Part shown: positions 39,798 to 48,881 of the stretch, in pieces
How the letters are laid out: every line of letters starts with the position of its first letter
Numbering within the stretch: the first letter of the stretch is position 1
Assembly: GCA_902778275.1 (NCBI GenBank)
Contig: CACYXE010000013.1
Location: forward strand, 1-64,000
Direction: 5' to 3'
Source: Oscillospiraceae bacterium
GTDB lineage: Bacteria > Bacillota > Clostridia > Oscillospirales > Oscillospiraceae
Length of the DNA stretch: 64,000 bases
Notes under the pieces: model-generated
The model's input: the letters and a program-made list of their open reading frames with translations, nothing else
The model's database searches: none
Told to the model about the DNA's origin: nothing
Program-made: the position numbers and the translations under genes

Positions 39798-40691
39798 TTA
39801 TCGGGTTTGCCCGAGATTTCCGTACAGCAGTTGAGCAAGCTCGGAGTCCTTGTCCAGGATGATGGTCTTCTCGCCGCCGGACAGGGATTCCTTCAGCGCG
39901 TCCAGAGAGCGGATGAAGTTGTAGAACTCCGCCTTTTCCTCGCTGTTGTAGGCCTCCTGCAGGATGGCCATGTACTCCGCTTCGCCCTCGCCGATGATCT
40001 GGGCGGCCTCCTTCTCGGCCTCGGCCTTCATGATGGCCACCTCCCGGTCTGCGTCGTTGCGGATCTTCTGGGCTTCGGCCTCACCCTCGGCGGCATAGCC
40101 GGCGGCGATGTTCTCGCGCTCGGAGATCATGCGGGAGAAGACGGCCTCCTTGTTGTCGTCCGGCAGGTCCAGGGCCTTGATCTGGGACTGGATGATCTCA
40201 ACGCCGTAGACCTGGATGTCGGCGTTGGCATCGTCTGTGATCAGGGTGGTGAGACGCTCGCCCCGGGCGGCGATGATCTCATCCTGGGTCATGGAGGAGA
40301 TGATTTTTTTCAGGCTGTTGTAGACTGCGGCCTCGATGCGTTCCTCAGCCCGGGTCTCCACCGCGTTGAGGGTCTGGATGTACAGGGTGGGGTTGACCAC
40401 CCGCCAGAGCACGTAGTTGTCGGAGATCATGGACTTCTTGTCCTTGGTGATCACGTCCGAGGCGGGGATGTCATAGAGGATGGTGGCGGCGCTGATGCGC
40501 TGGATGCTCTGGACGAAGGGGACCTTGAACTTGAGACCCGGCGTGTCCACGATCTTCACGATACGGCCGAACTGACGCACGGCCACATACTGCTTCTGAG
40601 GGACTGTATACACGCAGTCCAGCAGCACGATGATCAGCACCAGCACCAGCACGATGCTCAGGATCCGTCTGACGGTTTTCTTGATATCCAT
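39798..40691 (-). CDS. hflC: HflC-type SPFH membrane protein
   Basis: 297 residues. One N-terminal TM helix (ILSIVLVLVLIIVLLDCVYTV) and an SPFH/band-7 domain (QYVAVRQFGRIV, GLKFKVPFVQSIQ). A charged coiled coil, including AAEGEAEAQKIRNDADREVA, follows. With HflK it forms the large membrane assembly that surrounds and restrains FtsH. It starts 12 bp after hflK. Order HflK-HflC matches the usual operon. Confidence 0.9.
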   Translation of the reverse strand: MDIKKTVRRILSIVLVLVLIIVLLDCVYTVPQKQYVAVRQFGRIVKIVDTPGLKFKVPFVQSIQRISAATILYDIPASDVITKDKKSMISDNYVLWRVVNPTLYIQTLNAVETRAEERIEAAVYNSLKKIISSMTQDEIIAARGERLTTLITDDANADIQVYGVEIIQSQIKALDLPDDNKEAVFSRMISERENIAAGYAAEGEAEAQKIRNDADREVAIMKAEAEKEAAQIIGEGEAEYMAILQEAYNSEEKAEFYNFIRSLDALKESLSGGEKTIILDKDSELAQLLYGNLGQTR

Positions 40692-40702
40692 ATGTCCACC
40701 TC

Positions 40703-41611
40703 TCAGTCCGCAAAGCTGTCCAAAGGTAGCATGGTCTGGGTTTCACCGTCGGTGATGATCACCTTCATGCCGGGAAGCAGCTGCTCCATGGCCTCATAGA
40801 ACATGCGCTGCTTGGTGATCAGGGGATTGAGGATGTACTGGTCGAACATGGCGTTGAAGCGGGCCACCTGGCCCTCGGCCTCGGCCACGCGGGTGGCCTT
40901 CTGCGCCTGGGCGTTCTGTACGATCCGGTCCGCTTCCGCCTCGGCTGCGGGGATCTGCTGGTTCTCATACTTGTGGGCCTGGTTGATGTTGGTTTCGGCC
41001 CCCTGCTTGGCGGTCTCCACTTCCTTGAAGGCCCGGATGATCTCCGCCGTGGGCGGCTCCGCGTCCTGTACGGTGATGTTGACCACCTGGATACCGATGT
41101 TCTGTTCGCTCAGTTCCTGGACCATCTTTTCCTTGACCTCGGCCTGGATGGCGCTCTTGCCGGTGGTCATGGCCTCATCCACGGTGTAGTTGATGACCGT
41201 GCTGCGGATGGAGGCCAGGGCGATGTTTTTCAGGATCTCCTCGGGCTCCTGGGAATTGTACAGATAGGCCACCGGGTCGCTGACCTTGTACTCCAGATAG
41301 AAATCGATGTTGATCAGGTTGAAGTCCTTGGTGATCATGATCCCGTCCATGGAATTGGTGATGTTCTGCCCGGAGGGGGACACCGAATAGCCGATGCCCG
41401 TGCCGTGGGTGGTGATGTCCACCAGACGGACCTGCTGGATCAGCGGCACCTTGAAATACAGGCCCGCCGTATCGGTGCGCAGGACCTCACCGAACATGGT
41501 GACTACCGCGTTCTGCTGCTCGGACACGTTGTAGAAGGAACCGAACACCAGCACTGCGATCAGCAGGACTGCAAGCACAAGGACGCCGATGCGCCGGATT
41601 TTCATAAGCAA
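40703..41611 (-). CDS. hflK: HflK-type SPFH membrane protein
   Basis: 302 residues from TTG 41611, placed 8 nt after GGAGG; the ATGs at 41626 (inside the ribosome site) and 41605 (14 nt away) are less suitable. TM helix IGVLVLAVLLIAVLVFGSF, SPFH domain starting NVSEQQNAVVTMFGEVL and GLYFKVPLIQQVRLVD. It continues DFYLEYKVSDPVAYLYN and the coiled coil QAHKYENQQIPAAEAEADRI. The Gly-rich N-terminus of proteobacterial HflK is absent. It heads the operon hflK-hflC-acnX large-acnX small. Confidence 0.88.
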   Translation of the reverse strand: MLMKIRRIGVLVLAVLLIAVLVFGSFYNVSEQQNAVVTMFGEVLRTDTAGLYFKVPLIQQVRLVDITTHGTGIGYSVSPSGQNITNSMDGIMITKDFNLINIDFYLEYKVSDPVAYLYNSQEPEEILKNIALASIRSTVINYTVDEAMTTGKSAIQAEVKEKMVQELSEQNIGIQVVNITVQDAEPPTAEIIRAFKEVETAKQGAETNINQAHKYENQQIPAAEAEADRIVQNAQAQKATRVAEAEGQVARFNAMFDQYILNPLITKQRMFYEAMEQLLPGMKVIITDGETQTMLPLDSFAD

Positions 41612-41764
41612 TGCGCATTCCTCCATTCTATATTGATTTATTGGGCGATCACAATAAGCGCAGGGCTTGTCATTATTCTAACAGCACGCGCCCGGGAAGT
41701 CAACGCAGGCAAGATGTACGAACTGTGAACAATGCGAACTGCCGGATTTATATATTCCTTTCTG

Positions 41765-41792
41765 TTGAAATTGTGGAGATTTGTGGTATAAT
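41765..41792 (+). promoter_or_regulatory. htpG promoter
   Basis: TTGAAA (41765-41770), a 16-nt spacer and perfect TATAAT (41787-41792). No CIRCE element is visible. Confidence 0.6.
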
Positions 41793-41831
41793 GTATCTTT
41801 GCAGTACCATGCACGGAGGTTTAGTTAAAAC

Positions 41832-43748
41832 ATGGCTAAGAAACAATTCAAGGCGGAATCAAAGCGGCTTTTGGACCTGATGATCAACTCCATCTACACC
41901 AATAAGGAGATCTTTTTGCGGGAAATCATCTCCAACGCGTCCGACGCCATCGACAAGCTTTGCTATCTGTCCTTGACCGACGGGAACGTGGGTCTCAGTC
42001 GGGCGGATTATAAGATCGATATCATTCTGGATAAAGAGGCACGCACCATCACCGTGCGCGACAACGGCATCGGCATGACCCAGGCCGAGGCGGAAAACAA
42101 CCTGGGCGTCATCGCCAAAAGCGGCTCCTATACCTTCAAGGGCGAGATGGACGCCGAGACCGCCGAGGGCGAGGATCTGAGCATCATCGGCCAGTTCGGC
42201 GTGGGCTTCTACTCCGCCTTCATGGTGTCCGACGAGGTCACCGTTCTGTCCCGGAAGTACGGGGAGGAGCAGGGCGTCCGGTGGAACAGCAAGGGCGCCG
42301 ACGGATACACGGTCACCCCCGTCGAGAAGGATACCGTGGGCACCGATGTGATCATGCACATCAAGCCCGATACGGAGGAGGAGATTTACGGCTCGTATCT
42401 GGAGGTCTGGAAAATCAAGGCCCTGGTGCGCAAGTATTCCGACTATGTGCGCTGGCCCATCAAGATGGACGTGGAGCACCAGGAGCGCTATGAGACCGGG
42501 GAGACCGACGACGCGGGCAATCCCAAGTATGAATATAAGATGGTCACCGAGAACGAGACCATCAACAGCATGGTCCCCATCTGGCAGCGCAGCAAGAGCG
42601 AGGTCACCGATGACGACTGCATCCAGTTTTACAAGGAGAAGAACCACGGGCGCAAGGACCCGGCGGCTCTGGTGCGCATCAGCGCCGAGGGCGCGGTCAG
42701 CTACAAGGCCCTGCTTTTCATCCCTGGCGATGAGAACGAAAACGCCTTTGCCGGCGACAACAAGGGCGGCATCACCCTCTATGCCAACGGCGTCATGATC
42801 ATGGAGAAGTGCGACAAGCTGGTCCATGAGTATTTTGACTTTGTCAAGGGCGTGGTGGATTCCCCGGATCTGAGCCTGAACATCTCCCGTGAGCTGCTGC
42901 AGCATGACCGGCAGCTGCGCATCATCGGCCAGAACCTGGAAAAGCGCATCAAGGGCGAGCTGGAAAAGATGATGCGGGACGACCGGCCCCGGTACGAGAC
43001 CTTCTTTGCCAACTTCGGCACCGATCTGAAGGTGGGCGTCTGCGACGAGTACGGCCGGTATAAGGATTTCCTGCGGGATCTGCTGATCTTCTACACGGAT
43101 CAGGACCGCCAGGTCACTTTGAAGGAATACGCGGAAGGCATGCCCGAGAGCCAGAAGGCCATTTACTTCGCCACGGCCGACTCGGTCAAGCACGCCATGA
43201 GCCTGCCCCAGTGCGAGGAGGTCCGCAAGCGCGGCTATGAGCTGATCTACCTGACCAGCCCTCTGGATGAGCTGGTGCTGGAGGCCCTGCGGGAGCAGGA
43301 CGGTAAGCGCTTCTGCAATGTAGTCACCGACGATCTGGGCTTCGAGACCGAGGAGGAAAAGAAGGCCGCCGAGGAGCGGGACATCGAGAACAAGGAGCTG
43401 CTGGACTTTGTGAAGGAGTCCGTGGGCGAGGGCGTTGCCAAGGTGCGCCTGTCCCGCAAGCTGAACAGCCAGCCCTGCTGCCTGACCACCGAGGGCGGCA
43501 TCACCCTGGAAATGGAGCGCTACTTCCGCCGCGGCCCCAGCGAGGAGGCCCGAAAGATCCGCGCCACCCGCGTCCTGGAGCTGAACCCGGACCATCACGC
43601 CTTCACCGTGCTGAAAGAGGCCTACGAGACCGACAGGGACAAAGCGGCGAAGCTGGCGAAGATCCTGTCTGTCCTGGCGGAAATGACCGCCGGCACCGAG
43701 GTGGAAGACCCGGTGGGCTTTGCCGGATTGGTGGCGGAGCTGTTTTAA
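41832..43748 (+). CDS. htpG: Hsp90 chaperone HtpG
   Basis: 638 residues. The N-terminal GHKL ATPase has EIFLREIISNASDAIDKL, DNGIGMT, and GQFGVGFYSAFMV. The middle domain has RGVVDS-type KGVVDSPDLSLNISRELLQ with its catalytic Arg, and a C-terminal dimerisation domain ends the protein. General stress chaperone. ATG with GGAGGTTTAGTTAAAAC spacing. Monocistronic or with hemW, 51 bp downstream. Confidence 0.95.
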   Translation: MAKKQFKAESKRLLDLMINSIYTNKEIFLREIISNASDAIDKLCYLSLTDGNVGLSRADYKIDIILDKEARTITVRDNGIGMTQAEAENNLGVIAKSGSYTFKGEMDAETAEGEDLSIIGQFGVGFYSAFMVSDEVTVLSRKYGEEQGVRWNSKGADGYTVTPVEKDTVGTDVIMHIKPDTEEEIYGSYLEVWKIKALVRKYSDYVRWPIKMDVEHQERYETGETDDAGNPKYEYKMVTENETINSMVPIWQRSKSEVTDDDCIQFYKEKNHGRKDPAALVRISAEGAVSYKALLFIPGDENENAFAGDNKGGITLYANGVMIMEKCDKLVHEYFDFVKGVVDSPDLSLNISRELLQHDRQLRIIGQNLEKRIKGELEKMMRDDRPRYETFFANFGTDLKVGVCDEYGRYKDFLRDLLIFYTDQDRQVTLKEYAEGMPESQKAIYFATADSVKHAMSLPQCEEVRKRGYELIYLTSPLDELVLEALREQDGKRFCNVVTDDLGFETEEEKKAAEERDIENKELLDFVKESVGEGVAKVRLSRKLNSQPCCLTTEGGITLEMERYFRRGPSEEARKIRATRVLELNPDHHAFTVLKEAYETDRDKAAKLAKILSVLAEMTAGTEVEDPVGFAGLVAELF

Positions 43749-43799
43749 ACCAAACTCCCGGGTACCCCGCACAGGGCGCCCGGAAGGAAAGGATATGCG

Positions 43800-45062
43800 A
43801 TGAAACCACGGCTTGGAATCTACATCCACATACCCTTCTGCGCCAGCAAATGCAGCTACTGCGATTTTTATTCCCTGGCAGGCTGCGACGATCTGATGCC
43901 GGAATACCACAAGGCGCTGATCGCCCACATGGAGGAATCCGCCTACGCCATCAAGAACTACGAGGTGGACACGATCTATTTCGGCGGCGGCACCCCCAGC
44001 TATTACGGCGCGGAGAATCTGATCGCCCTGCTGGACACCTTGAAGGCCAACGGCAACGTGCGCATGGACGCGGAGATCACGGTGGAGTGCAATCCCGACA
44101 GCGTGGATCTGGCCGATCTGAAGCTGCTGCGGCAGGAGGGCGTCAACCGCCTGTCCATCGGCCTGCAGTCAACGGACAATGACCTGCTGAAGCTGATCGG
44201 CCGGCGGCACAACTTCCAGCAGGCGGTACGCGCCTTTGAAGACGCCCGCCGGGCGGGCTTCGACAACCTGAGTCTGGACCTGATGTACGGCCTGCCCAGC
44301 CAGACCAAAAGCGACTGGGCGGACACCCTGGCCAAGACGGTGGAGCTCCATCCGGAGCACCTGAGCTGCTACGGCCTGAAGCTGGAGCCGGGGACGCAGA
44401 TGTACGCCGACTACAACGGCTCGCCCATCCTGCCGGATGAGGATGAGCAGGCGGACATGTACTCCTACTGCGCGGAGATGCTGGACCGCTACGGCTACCG
44501 GCAGTATGAGATCTCCAATTTCTGCGCGCCGGGCTTTGAGTCGAGACACAATTTGAAATACTGGAACCTGGATGACTATATGGGCTTCGGCCCGGGGGCG
44601 GCCTCCTGTGTGGGGAAGCTGCGCTACAGCTTCATCAAGGATCTGAAAAAATACATCTACGGGGTGACCCGCAAGATCAGCATCGTGGACGAGTACCAGC
44701 AGGTGGATCCGCTGGAACGGGCGGTGGAATATATCATGCTGGGCATGCGCACCTCCCAGGGCATCTCCGAGGAAGACTACCGGATCCGCTGCCAGTGCGA
44801 CTGGCGGCCCATCAGCCGGGTGCTGCGGGCCTTCGCGGAAAAGGGCTGGGCCGAGCAGACGGACGGCCGCTGGCACTTCACCGTGCCGGGCTTCCTGATC
44901 TCCAACACCCTCATCAGCATCATGCTGGAGGCGCAGGCGGAGGGCCTGGCCGAGGGGACGCCCTGGCTGGAGCGGGCCGACCGGCAGGAAAAGAAGATCA
45001 GCCTGCCCAAGGGCGAGGACGAGTTGTTCGCGGAACTGTATGAACAAAAAACCAAAAGTTGA
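43800..45062 (+). CDS. hemW: HemW-like radical SAM heme chaperone (CPDH-like)
   Basis: 420 residues, usual for HemW. The radical SAM motif is YIHIPFCASKCSYCDF, with the HemN/HemW-type CxxxCxxC. It continues TIYFGGGTPS, RLSIGLQS and DLMYGLPSQT, with ISNFCAPGFESRHNLKYW in the C-terminal HemN-type domain. True coproporphyrinogen dehydrogenase has an extra N-terminal Cys motif that is not seen here, so a heme-handling chaperone is likelier. GGAAAGGA precedes the ATG. Confidence 0.88.
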   Translation: MKPRLGIYIHIPFCASKCSYCDFYSLAGCDDLMPEYHKALIAHMEESAYAIKNYEVDTIYFGGGTPSYYGAENLIALLDTLKANGNVRMDAEITVECNPDSVDLADLKLLRQEGVNRLSIGLQSTDNDLLKLIGRRHNFQQAVRAFEDARRAGFDNLSLDLMYGLPSQTKSDWADTLAKTVELHPEHLSCYGLKLEPGTQMYADYNGSPILPDEDEQADMYSYCAEMLDRYGYRQYEISNFCAPGFESRHNLKYWNLDDYMGFGPGAASCVGKLRYSFIKDLKKYIYGVTRKISIVDEYQQVDPLERAVEYIMLGMRTSQGISEEDYRIRCQCDWRPISRVLRAFAEKGWAEQTDGRWHFTVPGFLISNTLISIMLEAQAEGLAEGTPWLERADRQEKKISLPKGEDELFAELYEQKTKS

Positions 45063-45072
45063 GGTTTGACAC

Positions 45073-46812
45073 GTGGCAGAGAATAACAGGAATACAAGGG
45101 GCTCACGACGGAGCCCGGAGACAGACAGCGGCGGCGTGAGACGCGGCCGCGCGGATAGAGAGGCGGAGCGCCAGGCCAAGGCGGCCCAGCGGGCGGCGGA
45201 AAAGGCACAGGCGGAGCTGGCTCGGCTGGAGGCGGAAGCCGCCAAGGCCGAGGCCAAAGCCGTCAAAGAGGCGGAGCGGGCCCGGAAGGCGGAGATCCGC
45301 CGGGAAAAGGCGAAGAAATTCCTCCATGGGCTGAAGATCTTCCTGATCGTGGTGCTGGTGCTGGCGGTGGTCATCGCCGGCGGCGCCACCGCAGGCGGCT
45401 ATTTTGTGACTCACAGCGATAAGAACCTGCCCAAGGTCTTCCTGGACGGGGTGGACGTCAGTGGGCTGACCCGGGAGGAGACCATGGACAAGCTGGGCGC
45501 CTCCGGCTGGGACGAGAGCGCGGAGATCCCGCTGACGGTGAAGCTGCCCGCCGATGTGAGCTTTGAGCTGGACATGTACGAGTCCGGCGCCATGCTGCCC
45601 AGGGATGTGGCCGCGGAGGCCGCCTACCGCTACGGGCACGGCGACAACTGGTATGAAAACCTGCTGCGCTATCTGAAGGGCCTGATGGTCTCAACAGACG
45701 TGAGCCAGAAGTTCGGCACCCTCAACGAGGACTATATCCGCAGCGGCATCGAAAAGGCCGTGGCGGAGCTTAAGGAAAAGACCGCGGAGCGGGACTATGA
45801 GGTGGACAAGGAGCAGAAGGAGCTGCGCCTGATGAAGGGCGCAGGCCAGATCGAGATCGACCAGGAGCATCTGTTCACGGAGATCGTGGCCGCTCTGGGC
45901 AGCGAGCAGAAGGAAGTGGACCATCAGCACGCGGACAACGAGCTGACCATGCCCGATTTCGACGCCATCTACAAGGAACTGCACGTCACTCCGGTGGACG
46001 CCTCCTTTGTGGAGGGCGGCTTCGAGGTGATCGAGGAGATCGTGGGCTGCACCTTTGACGTGGAGCAGGCCAAAAAGCTGTGGGAAGAGGCCGACCCCGC
46101 GGAGACGGTGGTCATTCCGCTGGAAATCACCTATCCGGAGGTCACGTCGGAATCCCTGACCGGCATGCTCTACCGGGACAAGCTGGGCGCCCAGACGACC
46201 CTGTTCGGCGGCAGCACCCCGGAGCGTGTGAATAACATTCAGCTGGCCTGCTCCAAGATCAACGGTACCATCCTCATGCCGGGCGAGGTGTTCTCTTACA
46301 ATGAGACCGTGGGCCAGCGTACACGGGAGGCCGGCTTCAAGGAGGCGGCCGCCTATCAGGACGGCGAGGTGGTTCAGGAGATCGGCGGCGGCGTCTGCCA
46401 GGTTTCCTCCACGCTCTACTGCGCCACGGTGTTCGCCAACATGGAGACTGTGGAGCGGGAAGCCCATTACTTCCTGGTCAACTATTTGCCGCCCGCCCAC
46501 GACGCCACGGTCAGCTGGCCGAGCCCGGATTTCAAGTTCCGCAACAGCCGCAACTATCCCATCAAGATCGTGGCCAACGCCGATCCGGAGGAGCTGACCC
46601 TGACCATGGAGATCTGGGGCACCGACGAGGACGGCAGCTATGTGGAGCTGACCTATGACCGCTATTACTTCACCGAGGACGGCAGCGACGTGATCATCGG
46701 CTGGCACGTGTACGGCCATAAGAACGTCTACGACAAGGACGGCAATCTGATCGAGACCATCGAAGAGCCGGACGGCATCTACCACAAGCACGAAGAAGAT
46801 ATCCAGCGCTGA
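45073..46812 (+). CDS. VanW family membrane protein
   Basis: 579 residues from GTG 45073. A charged Ala/Lys/Glu coiled coil (about 20-80) precedes a single TM helix (FLIVVLVLAVVIAGGATAGG). Next is a peptidoglycan-binding-like region (PG_binding_4 type, about 115-330). The VanW domain at about 370-520 has INGTILMPGEVFSYNETVG, GGGVCQVSSTLYCA and FRNSRNYPIKIVA. The VanW role is unresolved; many members sit at the cell surface of Firmicutes and some occur with vancomycin-resistance genes. No van genes are here, so this gives no resistance call. A DGIYHKHEEDIQR tail ends the protein. Confidence 0.85.
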   Translation: MAENNRNTRGSRRSPETDSGGVRRGRADREAERQAKAAQRAAEKAQAELARLEAEAAKAEAKAVKEAERARKAEIRREKAKKFLHGLKIFLIVVLVLAVVIAGGATAGGYFVTHSDKNLPKVFLDGVDVSGLTREETMDKLGASGWDESAEIPLTVKLPADVSFELDMYESGAMLPRDVAAEAAYRYGHGDNWYENLLRYLKGLMVSTDVSQKFGTLNEDYIRSGIEKAVAELKEKTAERDYEVDKEQKELRLMKGAGQIEIDQEHLFTEIVAALGSEQKEVDHQHADNELTMPDFDAIYKELHVTPVDASFVEGGFEVIEEIVGCTFDVEQAKKLWEEADPAETVVIPLEITYPEVTSESLTGMLYRDKLGAQTTLFGGSTPERVNNIQLACSKINGTILMPGEVFSYNETVGQRTREAGFKEAAAYQDGEVVQEIGGGVCQVSSTLYCATVFANMETVEREAHYFLVNYLPPAHDATVSWPSPDFKFRNSRNYPIKIVANADPEELTLTMEIWGTDEDGSYVELTYDRYYFTEDGSDVIIGWHVYGHKNVYDKDGNLIETIEEPDGIYHKHEEDIQR

Positions 46813-46859
46813 GCGTGAAAAGGAAAATCAAATTTAGATACAGTTGGAGGAAAGAGAGC

Positions 46860-48803
46860 ATGGAAGAGAAAAGATTTTATATCACCACGCCGATCTACTA
46901 CCCCTCGGACAAGCTGCACATCGGTCACACCTACTGCACCGTGGCCACCGATACCATCGCCCGCTACAAGCGGCTGTGCGGCTATGACGTGATGTTCCTG
47001 ACCGGCACGGACGAGCACGGCCAGAAGATCGAGGAGAAGGCCAAGGAGGCCGGCGTCTCGCCCCAGGAATTCGTGGATAAGATCGTCACCGGCAAGGGCG
47101 GCATCCTGGATCTGTGGAAGCTGATGAACATCTCCAATGACCGTTTCATCCGCACCACCGACGACTATCATGTGGTGGCCATCCAGCGGATCTTCAAAAA
47201 GATGTACGAGAACGGCGACATCTATAAGGGCGCCTACAAGGGCATGTACTGCACCCCCTGCGAGAGCTTCTGGACCGAGAGCCAGCTGGTCAACGGCTGC
47301 TGCCCGGACTGCGGCCGCCCGGTGAAGTACGCCGAGGAGGAGGCCTATTTCTTCCGCCTCTCCAAGTACGCCAAGCCTGTGCAGGAGCTGCTGGAGACAG
47401 GTACCTTTCTGCAGCCCGCTTCCCGCGTCAACGAGATGATCAACAACTTTATCAAGCCCGGCCTGGAGGATCTGTGCGTCTCCCGCACCAGCTTCAGCTG
47501 GGGCATCCCGGTGGACTTCGACCCGGGCCATGTGGTCTATGTGTGGGTGGACGCCCTGTTCAACTACGCCACCGCTCTGGGCTTCCTGAATGACCGCTAC
47601 GACGACTTTGACAAGTACTGGCCCTATGTGCACCACATCGTGGGCAAGGAGATCGTACGCTTCCACTCCATCATCTGGCCCGCCATGCTCATGAGCATGG
47701 GCATGAAGCTGCCCAACAAGGTCTATGGCCACGGCTGGCTGATCATCGACGGCGGCAAGATGTCCAAGTCCAAGGGCAACGTGGTGGACCCCTATGTGCT
47801 GGCGGAGAAGTTCGGCGTGGACGCCCTGCGGTTCTTCCTGATGCGCACCTTCCCCTTCGGCTCCGACGGCAACTTCACCAACGAGCTGCTGATTTCCACC
47901 ATCAACACCGACCTTGCCAACGACCTGGGCAACCTGGTGTCCCGGACCACCGCCATGGTGGAGAAGTATTTCGGCGGCACCCTGCCCGCTGAACGGGAGA
48001 CCGACGCCCTGGACGAGGATCTGCTGGGTATGATCAAGTCCACCCGTGACAAGTACGAGGAACAGATGGAGGCTTTCCAGCTGCACGTGGCGCTGGAGGA
48101 GGTCTTCAAGCTGATCCAGCGGGCCAACAAGTATATCGACGAGACCGCGCCCTGGATCCTGGCCAAGGACGAGAGCAGGAAGGCCCGCCTCGCCACCGTC
48201 ATGTACAACCTGCTGGAGGCCCTGCGCGTGGCTTTGGTGCTGCTGACGCCCTTCATCCCCGAAAGCTGCGAGAAGGCTTTCGCCCAGATCGGCGCTCAGG
48301 GTGAGGCTGTCACCTGGGACAAGGCGAACGTCTACGGCGTCCTGCCCGCGACGGTCACCGTCCACAAGGGCGAGACTCTCTTTCCTCGCATCGACATGGC
48401 CAAGATGCTTCAGGAGCTGGAGAAGCACGACAAGCCCGCGGCCCCCGCGGTCAAGCCCGTGCTGCCGGATGTGAGCATCGACGACTTTTACAAGAACGAT
48501 ATGCGCGTGTGCAAGATCCTCAGCTGCGAGGCGGTGAAGAAGTCCGAGAAGCTGCTGAAGTTCACTCTGGACGACGGCAGCGGCACCCCGCGGCAGATCC
48601 TCTCCGGCATCCACAAGTTCTATGAGCCGGAAGACCTGGTGGGCAAGACCGTGGTGGCCATCCTGAACCTGCCCACCCGCAAGATGATGGGCCAGGACTC
48701 CAACGGCATGCTGCTCTCCGCTGTCCGCGAGGTGGACGGCAAGGAGGAACTGCATCTGCTCATCCTGGACGACAGCGTGCCTGCCGGCGCGCAGCTCTGC
48801 TGA
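46860..48803 (+). CDS. metG: Methionyl-tRNA synthetase
   Basis: 647 residues from ATG 46860, 9 nt after GGAGG. Class I HIGH motif in PSDKLHIGHTYC and KMSKS in GGKMSKSKGNV. Zinc-knuckle CTPCESFWTES...CCPDCGRP in the CP domain. A helical anticodon domain is followed by a C-terminal tRNA-binding OB domain (about 540-647, CKILSCEAVKKSEKLLKFTLD). The OB extension gives a dimeric bacterial form. It is followed by a strong hairpin. Confidence 0.95.
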   Translation: MEEKRFYITTPIYYPSDKLHIGHTYCTVATDTIARYKRLCGYDVMFLTGTDEHGQKIEEKAKEAGVSPQEFVDKIVTGKGGILDLWKLMNISNDRFIRTTDDYHVVAIQRIFKKMYENGDIYKGAYKGMYCTPCESFWTESQLVNGCCPDCGRPVKYAEEEAYFFRLSKYAKPVQELLETGTFLQPASRVNEMINNFIKPGLEDLCVSRTSFSWGIPVDFDPGHVVYVWVDALFNYATALGFLNDRYDDFDKYWPYVHHIVGKEIVRFHSIIWPAMLMSMGMKLPNKVYGHGWLIIDGGKMSKSKGNVVDPYVLAEKFGVDALRFFLMRTFPFGSDGNFTNELLISTINTDLANDLGNLVSRTTAMVEKYFGGTLPAERETDALDEDLLGMIKSTRDKYEEQMEAFQLHVALEEVFKLIQRANKYIDETAPWILAKDESRKARLATVMYNLLEALRVALVLLTPFIPESCEKAFAQIGAQGEAVTWDKANVYGVLPATVTVHKGETLFPRIDMAKMLQELEKHDKPAAPAVKPVLPDVSIDDFYKNDMRVCKILSCEAVKKSEKLLKFTLDDGSGTPRQILSGIHKFYEPEDLVGKTVVAILNLPTRKMMGQDSNGMLLSAVREVDGKEELHLLILDDSVPAGAQLC

Positions 48804-48820
48804 GGCGGAGAACAGACAGG

Positions 48821-48848
48821 ATCCTGCGGCGCCGGTGCGCCGCAGGAT
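48821..48848 (+). terminator. Hairpin after metG
   Basis: ATCCTGCGGCGC (48821-48832) pairs with GCGCCGCAGGAT (48837-48848) around CGGT. No T-run follows, so it could be a stability hairpin rather than a full terminator. Confidence 0.6.
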
Positions 48849-48881
48849 AGCGGTTTGAAATAAAAAACGCAAGGAAAGGCG

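Noticed and set aside
43800..45062. HemN coproporphyrinogen dehydrogenase
   Set aside because: Length and N-terminus fit HemW; the HemN-specific N-terminal features are lacking and no other heme synthesis genes are nearby.
45073..46812. Vancomycin-resistance determinant
   Set aside because: Only a VanW-domain protein is present, without vanH, vanA/B/X or a vanRS system. VanW domains are common in susceptible Firmicutes.
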